A stretch of DNA of 64,000 bases from Viridibacillus sp050278625. GTDB lineage: Bacteria; Bacillota; Bacilli; Bacillales_A; Planococcaceae. A model generated the notes under the pieces. The model had not been told where the DNA came from. It did no database searches and was given only the letters and a program-made list of their open reading frames with translations. Within the stretch, counting starts at the first letter, position 1. Every line of letters begins with the position of its first letter. The stretch lies in assembly GCF_050278625.1 (NCBI RefSeq), contig NZ_JBNNTI010000011.1:33233-97232 (forward strand), read 5' to 3'. The translations under genes were made by a program, and so were the position numbers. Positions 1 to 6,629 of this stretch are shown here, one piece after another.

Positions 1-1
1 C

Positions 2-610
2 AAGGTTAGTAATAATGAAAGTGATTTTCATCCACTATACGAAAATGATGTTAACCCTCTATTATATAATGCATTTGTTTGTGAGCACTGTGGGTTTTCT
101 TTCACGGAAGACTTTACAAAATATTTTGGACCAGGCATATCAGAAGAGATTGATCAGAAAATCAGCTCTCATTGGAAAAAACATTCATTTGATAAAGAAC
201 GAACAATTAATGATGCACTTCAAGTTTATCAATTAGCACTTGTTTGTGGAGAAATGAAAAAAGAAAAGCATATTACACTAGCTGGACTCGCACTAAGAAC
301 CGCTTGGTTATACCGTACACTTGAGAACAAAGAACAAGAAAACCGATTTATGCACATTGCTCGTGATCAATATATAGATGCTTTCTCTAATGGCGATCAT
401 AACGGTACAGCAATGTCAGAAGTACGTGTAATCTACTTAATAGCCGAGTTATCAAGAAGATTAGGGGAACGTGAAGAAGCCATTCGCTATTTTTCTCGTG
501 TTATAGAAAAACAACGTACTTCAAATGAAACTAAAATCATTGAAATGGCTAAAGAACAATGGCAAATAATGCGACATGAAAAGGAAATCGCTGAACGTAC
601 CGAAGTTTAA
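2..610 (+). CDS. DUF2225 family protein, 5' end cut by the window
   Basis: The reading frame is already open at base 2 and runs without a stop to the TAA at 608-610, so the start codon lies outside the window. The visible part has a CEHCGFSF metal-ligand-like motif near its beginning, then a long helical region (about residues 80-200) rich in Leu/Ala/Glu that looks like TPR-type helices. This matches DUF2225 proteins of Bacillales as I know them: cytosolic, with a Cys-rich N-terminus and a helical C-terminus, and no established function. An internal ATG at 254 is in frame but is not the true start, because the upstream frame encodes conserved-looking protein. A split terminator follows at 647-1417. 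Confidence 0.8.
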   Translation, partial: KVSNNESDFHPLYENDVNPLLYNAFVCEHCGFSFTEDFTKYFGPGISEEIDQKISSHWKKHSFDKERTINDALQVYQLALVCGEMKKEKHITLAGLALRTAWLYRTLENKEQENRFMHIARDQYIDAFSNGDHNGTAMSEVRVIYLIAELSRRLGEREEAIRYFSRVIEKQRTSNETKIIEMAKEQWQIMRHEKEIAERTEV

Positions 611-670
611 TGATTCCTTTTGTGATTTACACTTATCTATAAGGAGAAAAAAAGAGCCTTCTTTAAAGAG

Positions 671-1393
671 GGCACTGAAAAAGTCCATAAAATGAATTTG
701 AGCCATGGCGGAAACGATTAATCGTTTTTGCCATGGCTTTTTCTTCGATGCCGGTAATTTCCGTTCCGGTGAACGCTTTCCTGGGGACGAACCTTGAGCC
801 TCCTCGTCTCTAACGCTCCTGCGGGGTCTCAAGATGTTCGCTAATTCTCCAAGGAGTCGCCGCCTGCACTCAAAATCAACTAGTTTTATCGTTTTTCTGA
901 GTTTTTCCGATTCACACCTAGCCCTTTATATTGAAAGAACTAATTCAAGGTGGTGCTGTTCATGATTTCCAAACAAGAAATATTCACTCTAAGCCCCTAT
1001 ATGGCGAGGTTTGTCCATTCAAGATGGCCGTTATAAAGATGGTGCCAAAAGAAAAACGTATTCAGTTTCCACAAAATCAACCGAACATGAAGACCAAGCA
1101 GCTTTTCAAAAAATGGTAAGATTCAAAGACTTAGCGATAAAAGCGCTATAAAATTGAAGCGAGTTGAAAAACCGTATGGCTACAATACCTCAAAATCGGC
1201 GGGGTTATTTGGCTGAAATCCAAGGAGCTACAACAATTTTTGCGGTGAATTTGAAACGTATCTTGAAGCTATTAAATGAAGAATAAGGGAAATACAAAAA
1301 AACACCGGTACTTTCTGTTCAAAATCGAACAATAAGTGCCGGTGTTTACTATTGAAGAACATTACATTTTAAAAACGTTAGTTATTCAGTGCC
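671..1393 (+). mobile_element. IS1182-family relic, internally deleted (copy 1)
   Basis: The ends are inverted: GGCACTGAAAAAGT at 671 and TATTCAGTGCC ending at 1393. Inside, a transposase N-terminal fragment starts at 962 (MISKQEIFTLSPYMA), a middle fragment around 1022-1140 reads DGRYKDGAKRKTYSV, and a C-terminal fragment ending at 1286 reads GATTIFAVNLKRILKLLNEE. The fragments are in different frames with stops between them, so no transposase can be made. A hairpin at about 1300-1347 (AACACCGG...CCGGTGTT) looks like the element's own terminator. A second, shorter relative lies at 26011-26331. Confidence 0.8.
750..881. repeat. Dispersed ~130-bp repeat, copy R1 (inside IS1182 relic)
   Basis: GC-rich block beginning CCGGTAATTTCCGTTCCGG, with TCCTGCGGGGTCTCAAG in the centre and GGAGTCGCCGCCTGCACTC near the end. 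The same block recurs at 26062-26170, 38361-38488, 38596-38685 and 57448-57576. It carries self-complementary arms (CTCCTGCGGG/CAAGGAG type). ORFs across it are not protein-like. The same kind of repeat is widespread in Bacillaceae genomes; its function is not known to me. Confidence 0.75.
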
Positions 1394-1437
1394 CTCCTTT
1401 AAAAGAGGGCTCTTTTTCAGCTCTATACAGTTGTTGC

Positions 1438-1671
1438 TTAGAATACTTGTTCTACCTCAATAATACCTGGTACTTCTTCTAACAACGCACGTTCAATCCC
1501 TGCTTTTAAAGTGATTGTAGAACTTGGGCAGCTTCCGCATGCGCCTAGTAAACGTAATTTTACGATACCATCTTCTATATCAACTAATTCACAGTCTCCT
1601 CCATCACGAAGAAGGAATGGGCGTAATTTATCTAAAACTTCTTGTACTTGTTCTTGTACTTGTTCTTGCAT
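1438..1671 (-). CDS. yutI: NifU C-terminal domain iron-sulfur scaffold protein (YutI/Nfu)
   Basis: A 77-residue single-domain Nfu protein. It carries the CGSC pair (Cys45 and Cys48, in the context GACGSCPSST) that binds a transferable iron-sulfur cluster at a dimer interface. The family delivers clusters to apo-proteins downstream of the Suf scaffold, which is encoded at 13.3-18.6 kb in this window. The N-terminus is a short perfect repeat (QEQV twice) and looks like a variable extension before the conserved VLDKLRPFL start of the domain. The ATG at 1671 has a GGAAAGGAG ribosome site upstream. It is transcribed alone, convergent with the DUF2225 gene. Confidence 0.92.
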   Translation of the reverse strand: MQEQVQEQVQEVLDKLRPFLLRDGGDCELVDIEDGIVKLRLLGACGSCPSSTITLKAGIERALLEEVPGIIEVEQVF

Positions 1672-2000
1672 TTACAATCGACTCCTTTCCTTATAATTAT
1701 TATAATATCAGACGAACGCAAAGGAAAGTATTTAAAACGCTCAATTAACAGTATAACAATATTTTAATTAAAATCCATTCAAAAAACACTACTCTCCCCC
1801 GCGTTTAATAAGGTTGTAACTTATATAATCTATTTAACTTTTTTCGACTAAATTAATGAGCGATTTTTAGCATTCTTTAATTAACAGATATTTTTTAATA
1901 GTTTAAAATTGTCAGTGACAATCTTACCGTTTAACTTTATATTTATATGTGAGTACATATGGAAAAATTTCAGTATTGTAAACGAGAGGATGAATTGTAA
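1672..2000. other. A/T-rich divergent intergenic region
   Basis: This region separates the divergent yutI and yuzD genes and so must hold both promoters. I see only A/T-rich DNA and no repeat, RNA element or further gene. Confidence 0.5.
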
Positions 2001-2333
2001 GTGGCAGAAACGACAATTGCAATCGAAATATTCGGAGCTAGTGTTATGTGTGCAAGCTGTGTAAATGCGCCTTCTTCAAAGGATACTTATGAGTGGCTAC
2101 AAGCTGCTATTGATCGCAAATATCCGGAACAACCTTATCAAATCACATATATCGATATAGAACACCCTATTGAAGATGAACGCCATAACCAATGGGCAGA
2201 ACGAGTAAGAGATGATGAATTTTTCTATCCATTAGTATTAATTAATAATGAAATTATAGGAGAAGGCTATATTCAGTTAAAGCCTGTTTTCAAAGAGCTT
2301 GAGAAATTAGGATTTGAACCAATCGATAAATAA
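2001..2333 (+). CDS. yuzD: YuzD-like disulfide/thioredoxin-fold protein (DUF1462)
   Basis: A 110-residue protein starting at a GTG (2001) preceded by GAGAGGA at 1984-1990. It has the N-terminal CASCVNAPSS motif after a first beta strand, then a helix, a strand (ITYIDIEH) and a C-terminal half ending in EKLGFEPI. This is the YuzD/DUF1462 layout, a small thioredoxin-fold family in Bacillales with no proven role. In B. subtilis yuzD also lies between yutI and yutJ, so synteny supports the call. A terminator follows directly at 2341. Confidence 0.85.
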   Translation: MAETTIAIEIFGASVMCASCVNAPSSKDTYEWLQAAIDRKYPEQPYQITYIDIEHPIEDERHNQWAERVRDDEFFYPLVLINNEIIGEGYIQLKPVFKELEKLGFEPIDK

Positions 2334-2340
2334 ATATAAT

Positions 2341-2393
2341 AAAAAGCTGTCTCACCGCACAATTTTTATCATTGTACATGAGACAGCTTTTTT
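2341..2393. terminator. Bidirectional terminator between yuzD and yutJ
   Basis: AAAAAGCTGTCTC pairs with GAGACAGCTTTTTT around an A/T-rich loop. The A-run on the left and T-run on the right let it serve both convergent genes. Confidence 0.85.
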
Positions 2394-3460
2394 CAACCAT
2401 TTTGACGTTTGTACATCCATAGTAGGCCTGATTTCATCAAGCGAGCAATTCTACCTGTTACAGTCTTATCTGCTAAGTAGACGAATCCTTGTTTCTTTCC
2501 TAAAGAACCCATAAAGCCTTTCAGCTTAATTTCAGGCATTTTCTCCGGAAGGGCTTCTTTTTTCCAACGCAATTTTAATATACGAACAATATGTTCAGCT
2601 TGCTCTTCAGCTAATTGAGCACTTGGACCAAACTGTGAGGATGCACAGTCCCCAACCACATAGACATGTTCATCATTTGGTATATTCATATATTGAGTTA
2701 TAACTACTCGCCCAGTGTGATCAGACTCTAGGCCTAAATCACGGACCACTTTTACTGGTTGAATACCTGCTGTCCAAACAACTGCATCTACCGGAATTTG
2801 CTCTTCATGATTATGCAGCATATGTTGTTCTACTTTCGTAATATTCGAGTTTGCAATAACTTCAACATCATTATTATCGAACCACTTTTTGACATAATTA
2901 CTTAAACGTTCTGGGAAATCTTTTAAAATACGAGAGCCACGATCAAATAATTTAATTTTAAGATCAGAGCGACTTTCTCGTAATTCACTTGCTAATTCAA
3001 TGCCACTTAAACCTGCACCCACGATTCCTACGACAGAACCAGATGGAAGGCCACAAAGAGCGTTATAAGCTTCACGTGATTTAGCCATTGTTTGGATGCT
3101 GTACGAGTATTCATCCGCACCAGGTACACCGTGATACTTATCTTCACAACCTAGACCAATGACTAAATCGTCATACGCTATGCTATTGCCACCTTCTAAT
3201 AGTACAGCCTTGTTAACTGGATCAATATTTTCAATTTCGCCATAAACGATCGATAACCGCTCATTATCAGGGAAACTTACACGAATATGTTTCTCAGGTG
3301 TTGTACCTGCAGCTAAAGCATAAAAATCAGTTTTCAAGCTATGGAATGGTGCACGGTCTACTAGTGTGATTTGTACATCTTCTGGTAAATTATTTGGTAA
3401 TAAACGCAAAAGAATACGCATATTACCGTAGCCGCCGCCTAATAAGACTAATTTTCTCAT
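2393..3460 (-). CDS. yutJ: Type II NADH dehydrogenase-like FAD oxidoreductase YutJ
   Basis: A 355-residue pyridine nucleotide-disulfide oxidoreductase fold. The N-terminal FAD-binding motif is GGGYGNMR (about residues 8-15), the NAD-binding motif is GIVGAGLSGIELASEL (about 144-160), and the second FAD motif is VYVVGDCAS (about 265-275). It lacks a CXXC redox disulfide, as in the NDH-2 group, which passes electrons from NADH to quinone at the membrane without pumping protons. The C-terminus ends soon after the dimer domain with no clear membrane helix. YutJ is a paralogue of the main respiratory Ndh; its substrate is not established. Single gene, divergent from yuzB. Confidence 0.88.
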   Translation of the reverse strand: MRKLVLLGGGYGNMRILLRLLPNNLPEDVQITLVDRAPFHSLKTDFYALAAGTTPEKHIRVSFPDNERLSIVYGEIENIDPVNKAVLLEGGNSIAYDDLVIGLGCEDKYHGVPGADEYSYSIQTMAKSREAYNALCGLPSGSVVGIVGAGLSGIELASELRESRSDLKIKLFDRGSRILKDFPERLSNYVKKWFDNNDVEVIANSNITKVEQHMLHNHEEQIPVDAVVWTAGIQPVKVVRDLGLESDHTGRVVITQYMNIPNDEHVYVVGDCASSQFGPSAQLAEEQAEHIVRILKLRWKKEALPEKMPEIKLKGFMGSLGKKQGFVYLADKTVTGRIARLMKSGLLWMYKRQNG

Positions 3461-3615
3461 AGTAATCTCCTTCTTCTTACAATATTACATGCCGTTTCAT
3501 TTCAAAACTGTCCACTAAGAGTATAAACGATTGTGAGAAGTTTCACAATATAGACTCGAAAATTGACGAATGAAAAAAAAAATAGTAGCATTTCGAGTAG
3601 TGAGGTGAGGCGCAC

Positions 3616-3852
3616 ATGAATCCGCTTGTTGAGTTTTGTGTTAGTAATTTAGCAAATGGCTCCCAAGATACATTTGAAGTGCTAGAAATGGATCCGAATA
3701 TAGATGTTTTAGAATATGGCTGTTTGAGCTATTGTACGAAATGCTCTAATTCTTTATATGCATTAGTAAATGGCGAAATGGTTGTAGCTGAAACGCCGGA
3801 AGATTTAACAAAAAAAATCTATCAATTTATAGAAGAGAATCCTTTATTTTAA
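3616..3852 (+). CDS. yuzB: YuzB family protein (DUF1450)
   Basis: A 78-residue protein with an N-terminal Cys (VEFCVSN) and a CLSYCTKC cluster in the middle, followed by LYALVNGEMVVAETPEDL. This is the DUF1450/YuzB pattern, a small thioredoxin-like or Fe-S-like fold of unknown function. GAGGTGAGGCGCAC precedes the ATG at 3616. It sits between yutJ and yutF as in B. subtilis. Confidence 0.88.
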   Translation: MNPLVEFCVSNLANGSQDTFEVLEMDPNIDVLEYGCLSYCTKCSNSLYALVNGEMVVAETPEDLTKKIYQFIEENPLF

Positions 3853-3854
3853 CC

Positions 3855-3904
3855 AAAAAAGTCGCAAACTATGTGAATAAACTACATAGTTTGCGACTTT
3901 TATT
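3855..3904. terminator. Bidirectional terminator between yuzB and yutF
   Basis: AAAAAAGTCGCAAACTATGT pairs with ACATAGTTTGCGACTTTT, a stem of about 17 bp with runs of A and T on both sides of the convergent genes. Confidence 0.9.
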
Positions 3905-4669
3905 TTATAATTGCCAATCGAGTAAGCTATTCATACTATACGTTGGTTGGATATCCTTTTTCAAAACAGATTCCGTAGATGTTACTCCAGTATTCACATG
4001 TAACGTATCGATACCGAAGTGGATACCTGCTAATATATCCGTATCATAATTATCACCAATCATAAGCATATCTTCTTTTTCAAACCCATTCAATTGCTGT
4101 AAAATTGCTAGCATATGAGGCTGTGGTTTTCCGATATACGTAGGTTTCACACCTGTCACATTATGAATTAACTCCGCAATCGCCCCATTTCCTGGTGCAA
4201 ACCCTTTTTCGTTTGGAAATTTAATATCACCATTTGTAGCTACAAACTCAGCTCCATTTTGTATAACATAGCAAGCATTTTCTATTTTAGAATAATTAAT
4301 TTCTAAATCAATACCTTGCACTAATACATCCGGTTGGTCGGAAGTGAACGTTATATTTTCAGCAAGTAGAGCTTCTCTCAAGCCTTCTCCACCTATCATT
4401 TGTACTGTTGCATTTGGATGGTGATTGCCGATATATTTTGCAGTTGCTATTGCTGAAGTTAAAATGTGAGCTTCTGGAGCACAAATCCCCATTTTCAGTA
4501 GTTTCTGCTGAACTTGTTGTTGCGTCATACGTGCATTATTCGTGATATAGAAAGGTTCTATACCACTTTTTTGCAATGCATGTATAAAAGCAACAGCAGA
4601 CGGAATCGGCTCAGTCCCTTTGTATACAGTGCCATCTAAATCTAAACAATAGGCTTTGTAAGCTTTCAT
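3905..4669 (-). CDS. yutF: HAD-IIA phosphatase, NagD/YutF type
   Basis: A 254-residue haloacid dehalogenase. Motif I is DLDGT (residues about 10-14), motif II is ITNNAR, motif III Lys is in GKPQPHM, and motif IV is MIGDNYDTDI. The C2-type cap lies between motifs II and III. The family hydrolyses small phosphorylated metabolites; the exact substrate cannot be read from sequence. The start overlaps the yutE stop by one base (TAATG), so the two are translationally coupled. Confidence 0.9.
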   Translation of the reverse strand: MKAYKAYCLDLDGTVYKGTEPIPSAVAFIHALQKSGIEPFYITNNARMTQQQVQQKLLKMGICAPEAHILTSAIATAKYIGNHHPNATVQMIGGEGLREALLAENITFTSDQPDVLVQGIDLEINYSKIENACYVIQNGAEFVATNGDIKFPNEKGFAPGNGAIAELIHNVTGVKPTYIGKPQPHMLAILQQLNGFEKEDMLMIGDNYDTDILAGIHFGIDTLHVNTGVTSTESVLKKDIQPTYSMNSLLDWQL

Positions 4670-5118
4670 TAGTGTACCTCTGGAATAAACGCAGATACTG
4701 GACCTAGTTCATTCACTAAATAATGCTCTACTTTCGGTGCAAATGCTTTAATAGCACCTAAATTATTATTTAATACAGCTACTAGCTCTTCATCATTTAC
4801 TTCTAAAATATCACGCACAAGTGCACGTCGTAAGCCAATTAACTCTTTTAATGGCTGATCCATTTCAGGTGTAATGACTTTTTCATCGACTAAAATATCG
4901 ATTATATCTTCATAACTTCCAGGATCACGCATAATAAAACCATCAATCATGGAGTTACCCACATCAATTATCGCTTCGATTAATGTATTCGCAATACGTT
5001 CCACAGCCAGTTTACTGATATCATCTGATAACCAATCTTTTTGTCCTTCAAAAACCACTACTAATGAATTCATATATTCAAGATTTCTTATTATTTTTTT
5101 ACGGTCAACGAAATACAC
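4669..5118 (-). CDS. yutE: DUF86/HEPN-fold protein YutE without the HEPN RNase motif
   Basis: A helical protein of 149 residues in the DUF86 group, which also contains HepT-type HEPN toxins. I chose the GTG at 5118 because GGAGG lies seven bases upstream; a TTG 18 bases further up would put that ribosome site inside the gene. At the place where HEPN RNases carry R-x4-6-H the sequence reads LRRALVRDIL, with Arg instead of His. No antitoxin nucleotidyltransferase lies nearby. It is therefore unlikely to be a toxin; a housekeeping role coupled to yutF is more likely. The function is unknown. Confidence 0.82.
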   Translation of the reverse strand: MYFVDRKKIIRNLEYMNSLVVVFEGQKDWLSDDISKLAVERIANTLIEAIIDVGNSMIDGFIMRDPGSYEDIIDILVDEKVITPEMDQPLKELIGLRRALVRDILEVNDEELVAVLNNNLGAIKAFAPKVEHYLVNELGPVSAFIPEVH

Positions 5119-5207
5119 AGTACTTCCTCCATTCAAATTATAAAAGTTGATAGCCTACTCCTTTCTATAGTACCATATCTTTAGGATTGGAAGGAGTTGC
5201 ACACTTT

Positions 5208-5474
5208 ATGGAAAGATTTTTTTTATACGACGATGTCGAAGATACAAAGACTCGTTTTGTTAGCTTCACAGGCGAATCGCAACGCTATGATTTAGCTATT
5301 TTACAAAGCGGACGCTTTTTCGGAAAAGTGCTCGTTTTAGATATGCAACTCGGTCGCTTCGCTATTCTCGGCTCAGACGACCTAGAAGAGCCAGGATACT
5401 TAGAACAAGTATACAATCGTCCCGCAGACGAAGCACAAGAACTACGAGAATACCTCCATGAATTAATTGGGTAA
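5208..5474 (+). CDS. DUF3055 family small protein
   Basis: An 88-residue protein beginning MERFFLYDD. The ATG at 5208 is preferred over an upstream TTG at 5187 because the ribosome site AAGGAG lies at 5190-5195, between the two. Conserved-looking blocks are TRFVSFTGE, FGKVLVLDMQLGRFAILG and DDLEEPGYLE. This fits DUF3055, a small acidic cytosolic protein of Bacillales with no known role. It is immediately followed by the palindromic array at 5489. Confidence 0.8.
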   Translation: MERFFLYDDVEDTKTRFVSFTGESQRYDLAILQSGRFFGKVLVLDMQLGRFAILGSDDLEEPGYLEQVYNRPADEAQELREYLHELIG

Positions 5475-5490
5475 TATTGAGTGCTGAAGT

Positions 5491-5583
5491 GGCCCGTTTA
5501 GCTGTGAGGTCGTTGGAAGGCGGAAGCCAAAGTCGCTCTTTGACTTTGAGCGCCCGACTGAAACGATCCGAGCAGCTAGCGCC
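5491..5583. repeat. Array module A1
   Basis: Nested inverted arms: AGCTG/CAGCT, TCGTT/AACGA, GGCG/CGCC and AAAGTC/GACTTT around a CGCTCTTT loop. Copy A2 at 6256-6350 differs at only a few positions. Confidence 0.75.
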
Positions 5584-5610
5584 TGAAGCTGGATAAACCT
5601 GAATGCTGAA

Positions 5611-5709
5611 GCGGCCCGTCAAGACTCGACAAGCACTGGAACTTTCGAATCGAAAACATCTTTTAGTTTTCGACCGAGAAAGTGGAAGTGACCTCGAGAG
5701 TCTGGCCGC
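5611..5709. repeat. Array module B1
   Basis: A long hairpin bounded by GCGGCC and GGCCGC. Inner pairs are AGACTC/GAGTCT, CACT/AGTG, ACTTTC/GAAAGT and CGAAAAC/GTTTTCG. Nearly identical to the module at 6378-6476. Confidence 0.75.
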
Positions 5710-5753
5710 TGAAGCTGGATAACCTAAATGCTGAAGCGGCCCGTATAAAGGAA

Positions 5754-5810
5754 GATAGCCTAAGTTCGCGACGTCCTGTCGCAACGGCTATCTGACCCAC
5801 TTCCTGTGGG
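5754..5810. repeat. Array module C1
   Basis: GATAGCC (5754-5760) pairs with GGCTATC (5786-5792), enclosing GCGAC-GTCCT-GTCGC. A second hairpin follows, CCCAC-TTCCT-GTGGG (5796-5810). The preceding AGGAAG could pair with the CTTCCT of the second hairpin. Confidence 0.75.
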
Positions 5811-5908
5811 CCCCGACAAGCCCTGGAAGGCTCGAATCAAAAGCATCACTTCAGCTTTTGACCGAGAGACTGAAGTGACCTCGAGGGGCTGGCCGCTGAA
5901 GCCGGATA
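5811..5908. repeat. Array module Bx1 (variant B)
   Basis: Variant of module B joined directly to C1. Here the outer pair is AGCCC/GGGCT and the inner pair is CAAAAGC/GCTTTTG, both changed on both sides compared with B1. Confidence 0.7.
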
Positions 5909-5923
5909 TCTCTCTTTAGGTAG

Positions 5924-5979
5924 GCAACCTAAGTTCGCGACATCGTGTCGCAACGGTTGCATGACCAACATCCTGTTGG
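5924..5979. repeat. Array module C2 (divergent stem)
   Basis: GCAACC (5924-5929) pairs with GGTTGC (5955-5960), replacing the GATAGCC/GGCTATC stem of other copies. GCGAC/GTCGC is kept, and the second hairpin is CCAAC-ATCCT-GTTGG (5965-5979). Confidence 0.75.
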
Positions 5980-6002
5980 CCCAAGGCGCCCGTTTAAAGG
6001 AA

Positions 6003-6059
6003 GATAGCCTAAGTTCGCGACGTCCTGTCGCAACGGCTATCTGACCCACTTCCTGTGGG
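6003..6059. repeat. Array module C3
   Basis: Same as C1: GATAGCC/GGCTATC with GCGAC/GTCGC, then CCCAC-TTCCT-GTGGG, again preceded by AGGAAG. Confidence 0.75.
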
Positions 6060-6160
6060 CCTCCGACAAGCACTGGAAGGCTCGAATCAAAAGCATCACT
6101 TCAGCTTTTGACCGAGAGACTGAAGTGACCTCGAGGGGCTGGCCGCTGAAGCCGGATATC
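6060..6160. repeat. Array module Bx2 (variant B)
   Basis: Nearly identical to Bx1, but the left outer arm reads AGCAC while the right arm stays GGGCT, so the outer pairing is weaker here. Confidence 0.7.
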
Positions 6161-6193
6161 TCTCTTAATGCTGAACACGCCCACTAAAAGGAT

Positions 6194-6250
6194 GATAGCC
6201 TAAGTTCGCGACGTCCTGTCGCAACGGCTATCTGACCAACATCCTGTTGG
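6194..6250. repeat. Array module C4
   Basis: GATAGCC/GGCTATC stem with second hairpin CCAAC-ATCCT-GTTGG. The preceding hexamer is AGGATG, which now matches CATCCT, a paired change relative to C1 and C3. Confidence 0.75.
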
Positions 6251-6255
6251 CCCAA

Positions 6256-6350
6256 GGCGCTCGTTTAGCTGTGAGGTCGTTGGAAGGCGGAAGCCAAAGT
6301 CACTCTTTGACTTTGAGCGCCCGACTGAAACGATCCAAGCAGCTAGCGCC
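6256..6350. repeat. Array module A2
   Basis: Bounded by GGCGCT/AGCGCC and otherwise a near copy of A1 (5491-5583). Confidence 0.75.
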
Positions 6351-6377
6351 TGAAGCTGGATAAACCTTAATGCTGAA

Positions 6378-6476
6378 GCGGCCCGTCAAGACTCAACAAG
6401 CACTGGAACTTTCGAATCGAAAACATCTTTTAGTTTTCGACCGAGAAAGTGGAAGTGACCTCGAGAGTCTGGCCGC
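6378..6476. repeat. Array module B2
   Basis: Near-identical copy of B1, bounded by GCGGCC and GGCCGC. Confidence 0.75.
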
Positions 6477-6520
6477 TGAAGCTGGATATCCTTAATGCTA
6501 AAGCGGCCCGTATAAAGGAA

Positions 6521-6577
6521 GATAGCCTAAGTTCGCGACGTCCTGTCGCAACGGCTATCTGACCAACATCCTGTTGG
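6521..6577. repeat. Array module C5
   Basis: GATAGCC (6521-6527)/GGCTATC (6553-6559) and CCAAC-ATCCT-GTTGG. The hexamer before it is AGGAAG, which does not match CATCCT, so this copy looks like a recombinant of the two C types. Confidence 0.75.
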
Positions 6578-6581
6578 CCCC

Positions 6582-6629
6582 AAAAAAACATCGATCCAAG
6601 CTTCTACAGCTCTGAATCGATGTTTTTTT
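6582..6629 (-). terminator. Terminator overlapping the yutD stop
   Basis: AAAAAAACATCGAT pairs with ATCGATGTTTTTTT. On the minus strand the upstream arm is inside the last codons of yutD, and the stop at 6604-6606 is in the loop. Confidence 0.85.

Larger units (their letters stand above)
647..1417 (+). terminator. Rho-independent terminator split by an IS1182 relic
   Basis: The left arm at 647-670 (A-run, AGAGCC, then TTCTTTAAAG) is complementary to the right arm at 1394-1417 (CCTTTAAAAGAGGGCTC then TTTTT). Together they would form one terminator between the convergent DUF2225 gene and yutI, but 723 bp of insertion sequence relic occupies the loop. Confidence 0.75.
5489..6578. repeat. Palindromic module array (A, B and C modules, 11 units)
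   Basis: About 1.1 kb of markedly more GC-rich DNA than its surroundings lies between two convergent genes. It is almost wholly built from three kinds of long self-complementary module in the order A1-B1-C1-Bx1-C2-C3-Bx2-C4-A2-B2-C5. Paired arms differ between copies in a compensating way (see findings), which argues for selection on structure rather than on protein. Short ORFs cross it but read through the palindromes. It does not have the regular repeat-spacer pattern of a CRISPR array. I do not recognise the family. Confidence 0.85.

Noticed and set aside
15..236. 73-codon ORF beginning at an ATG near the window start
   Set aside because: It is out of frame with the DUF2225 gene, whose own frame is open from base 2 and reads CEHCGFSF and other family-like sequence.
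521..832. Minus-strand ORF of 103 codons
   Set aside because: It spans the DUF2225 3' end, the IS end and dispersed repeat R1; no coding evidence.
931..1119. 62-codon plus-strand ORF
   Set aside because: It lies in the IS1182 relic and out of frame with the recognisable transposase fragments.
5362..6073. Two minus-strand ORFs (140 and 75 codons) in the palindromic array
   Set aside because: They read through inverted repeats, lack ribosome sites, and repeat the same peptide segments because the DNA modules repeat. The covariation favours structure, not protein.
5489..6578. CRISPR array
   Set aside because: Units are 55-100 bp palindromes of three kinds in mixed order, without uniform spacers or cas genes.
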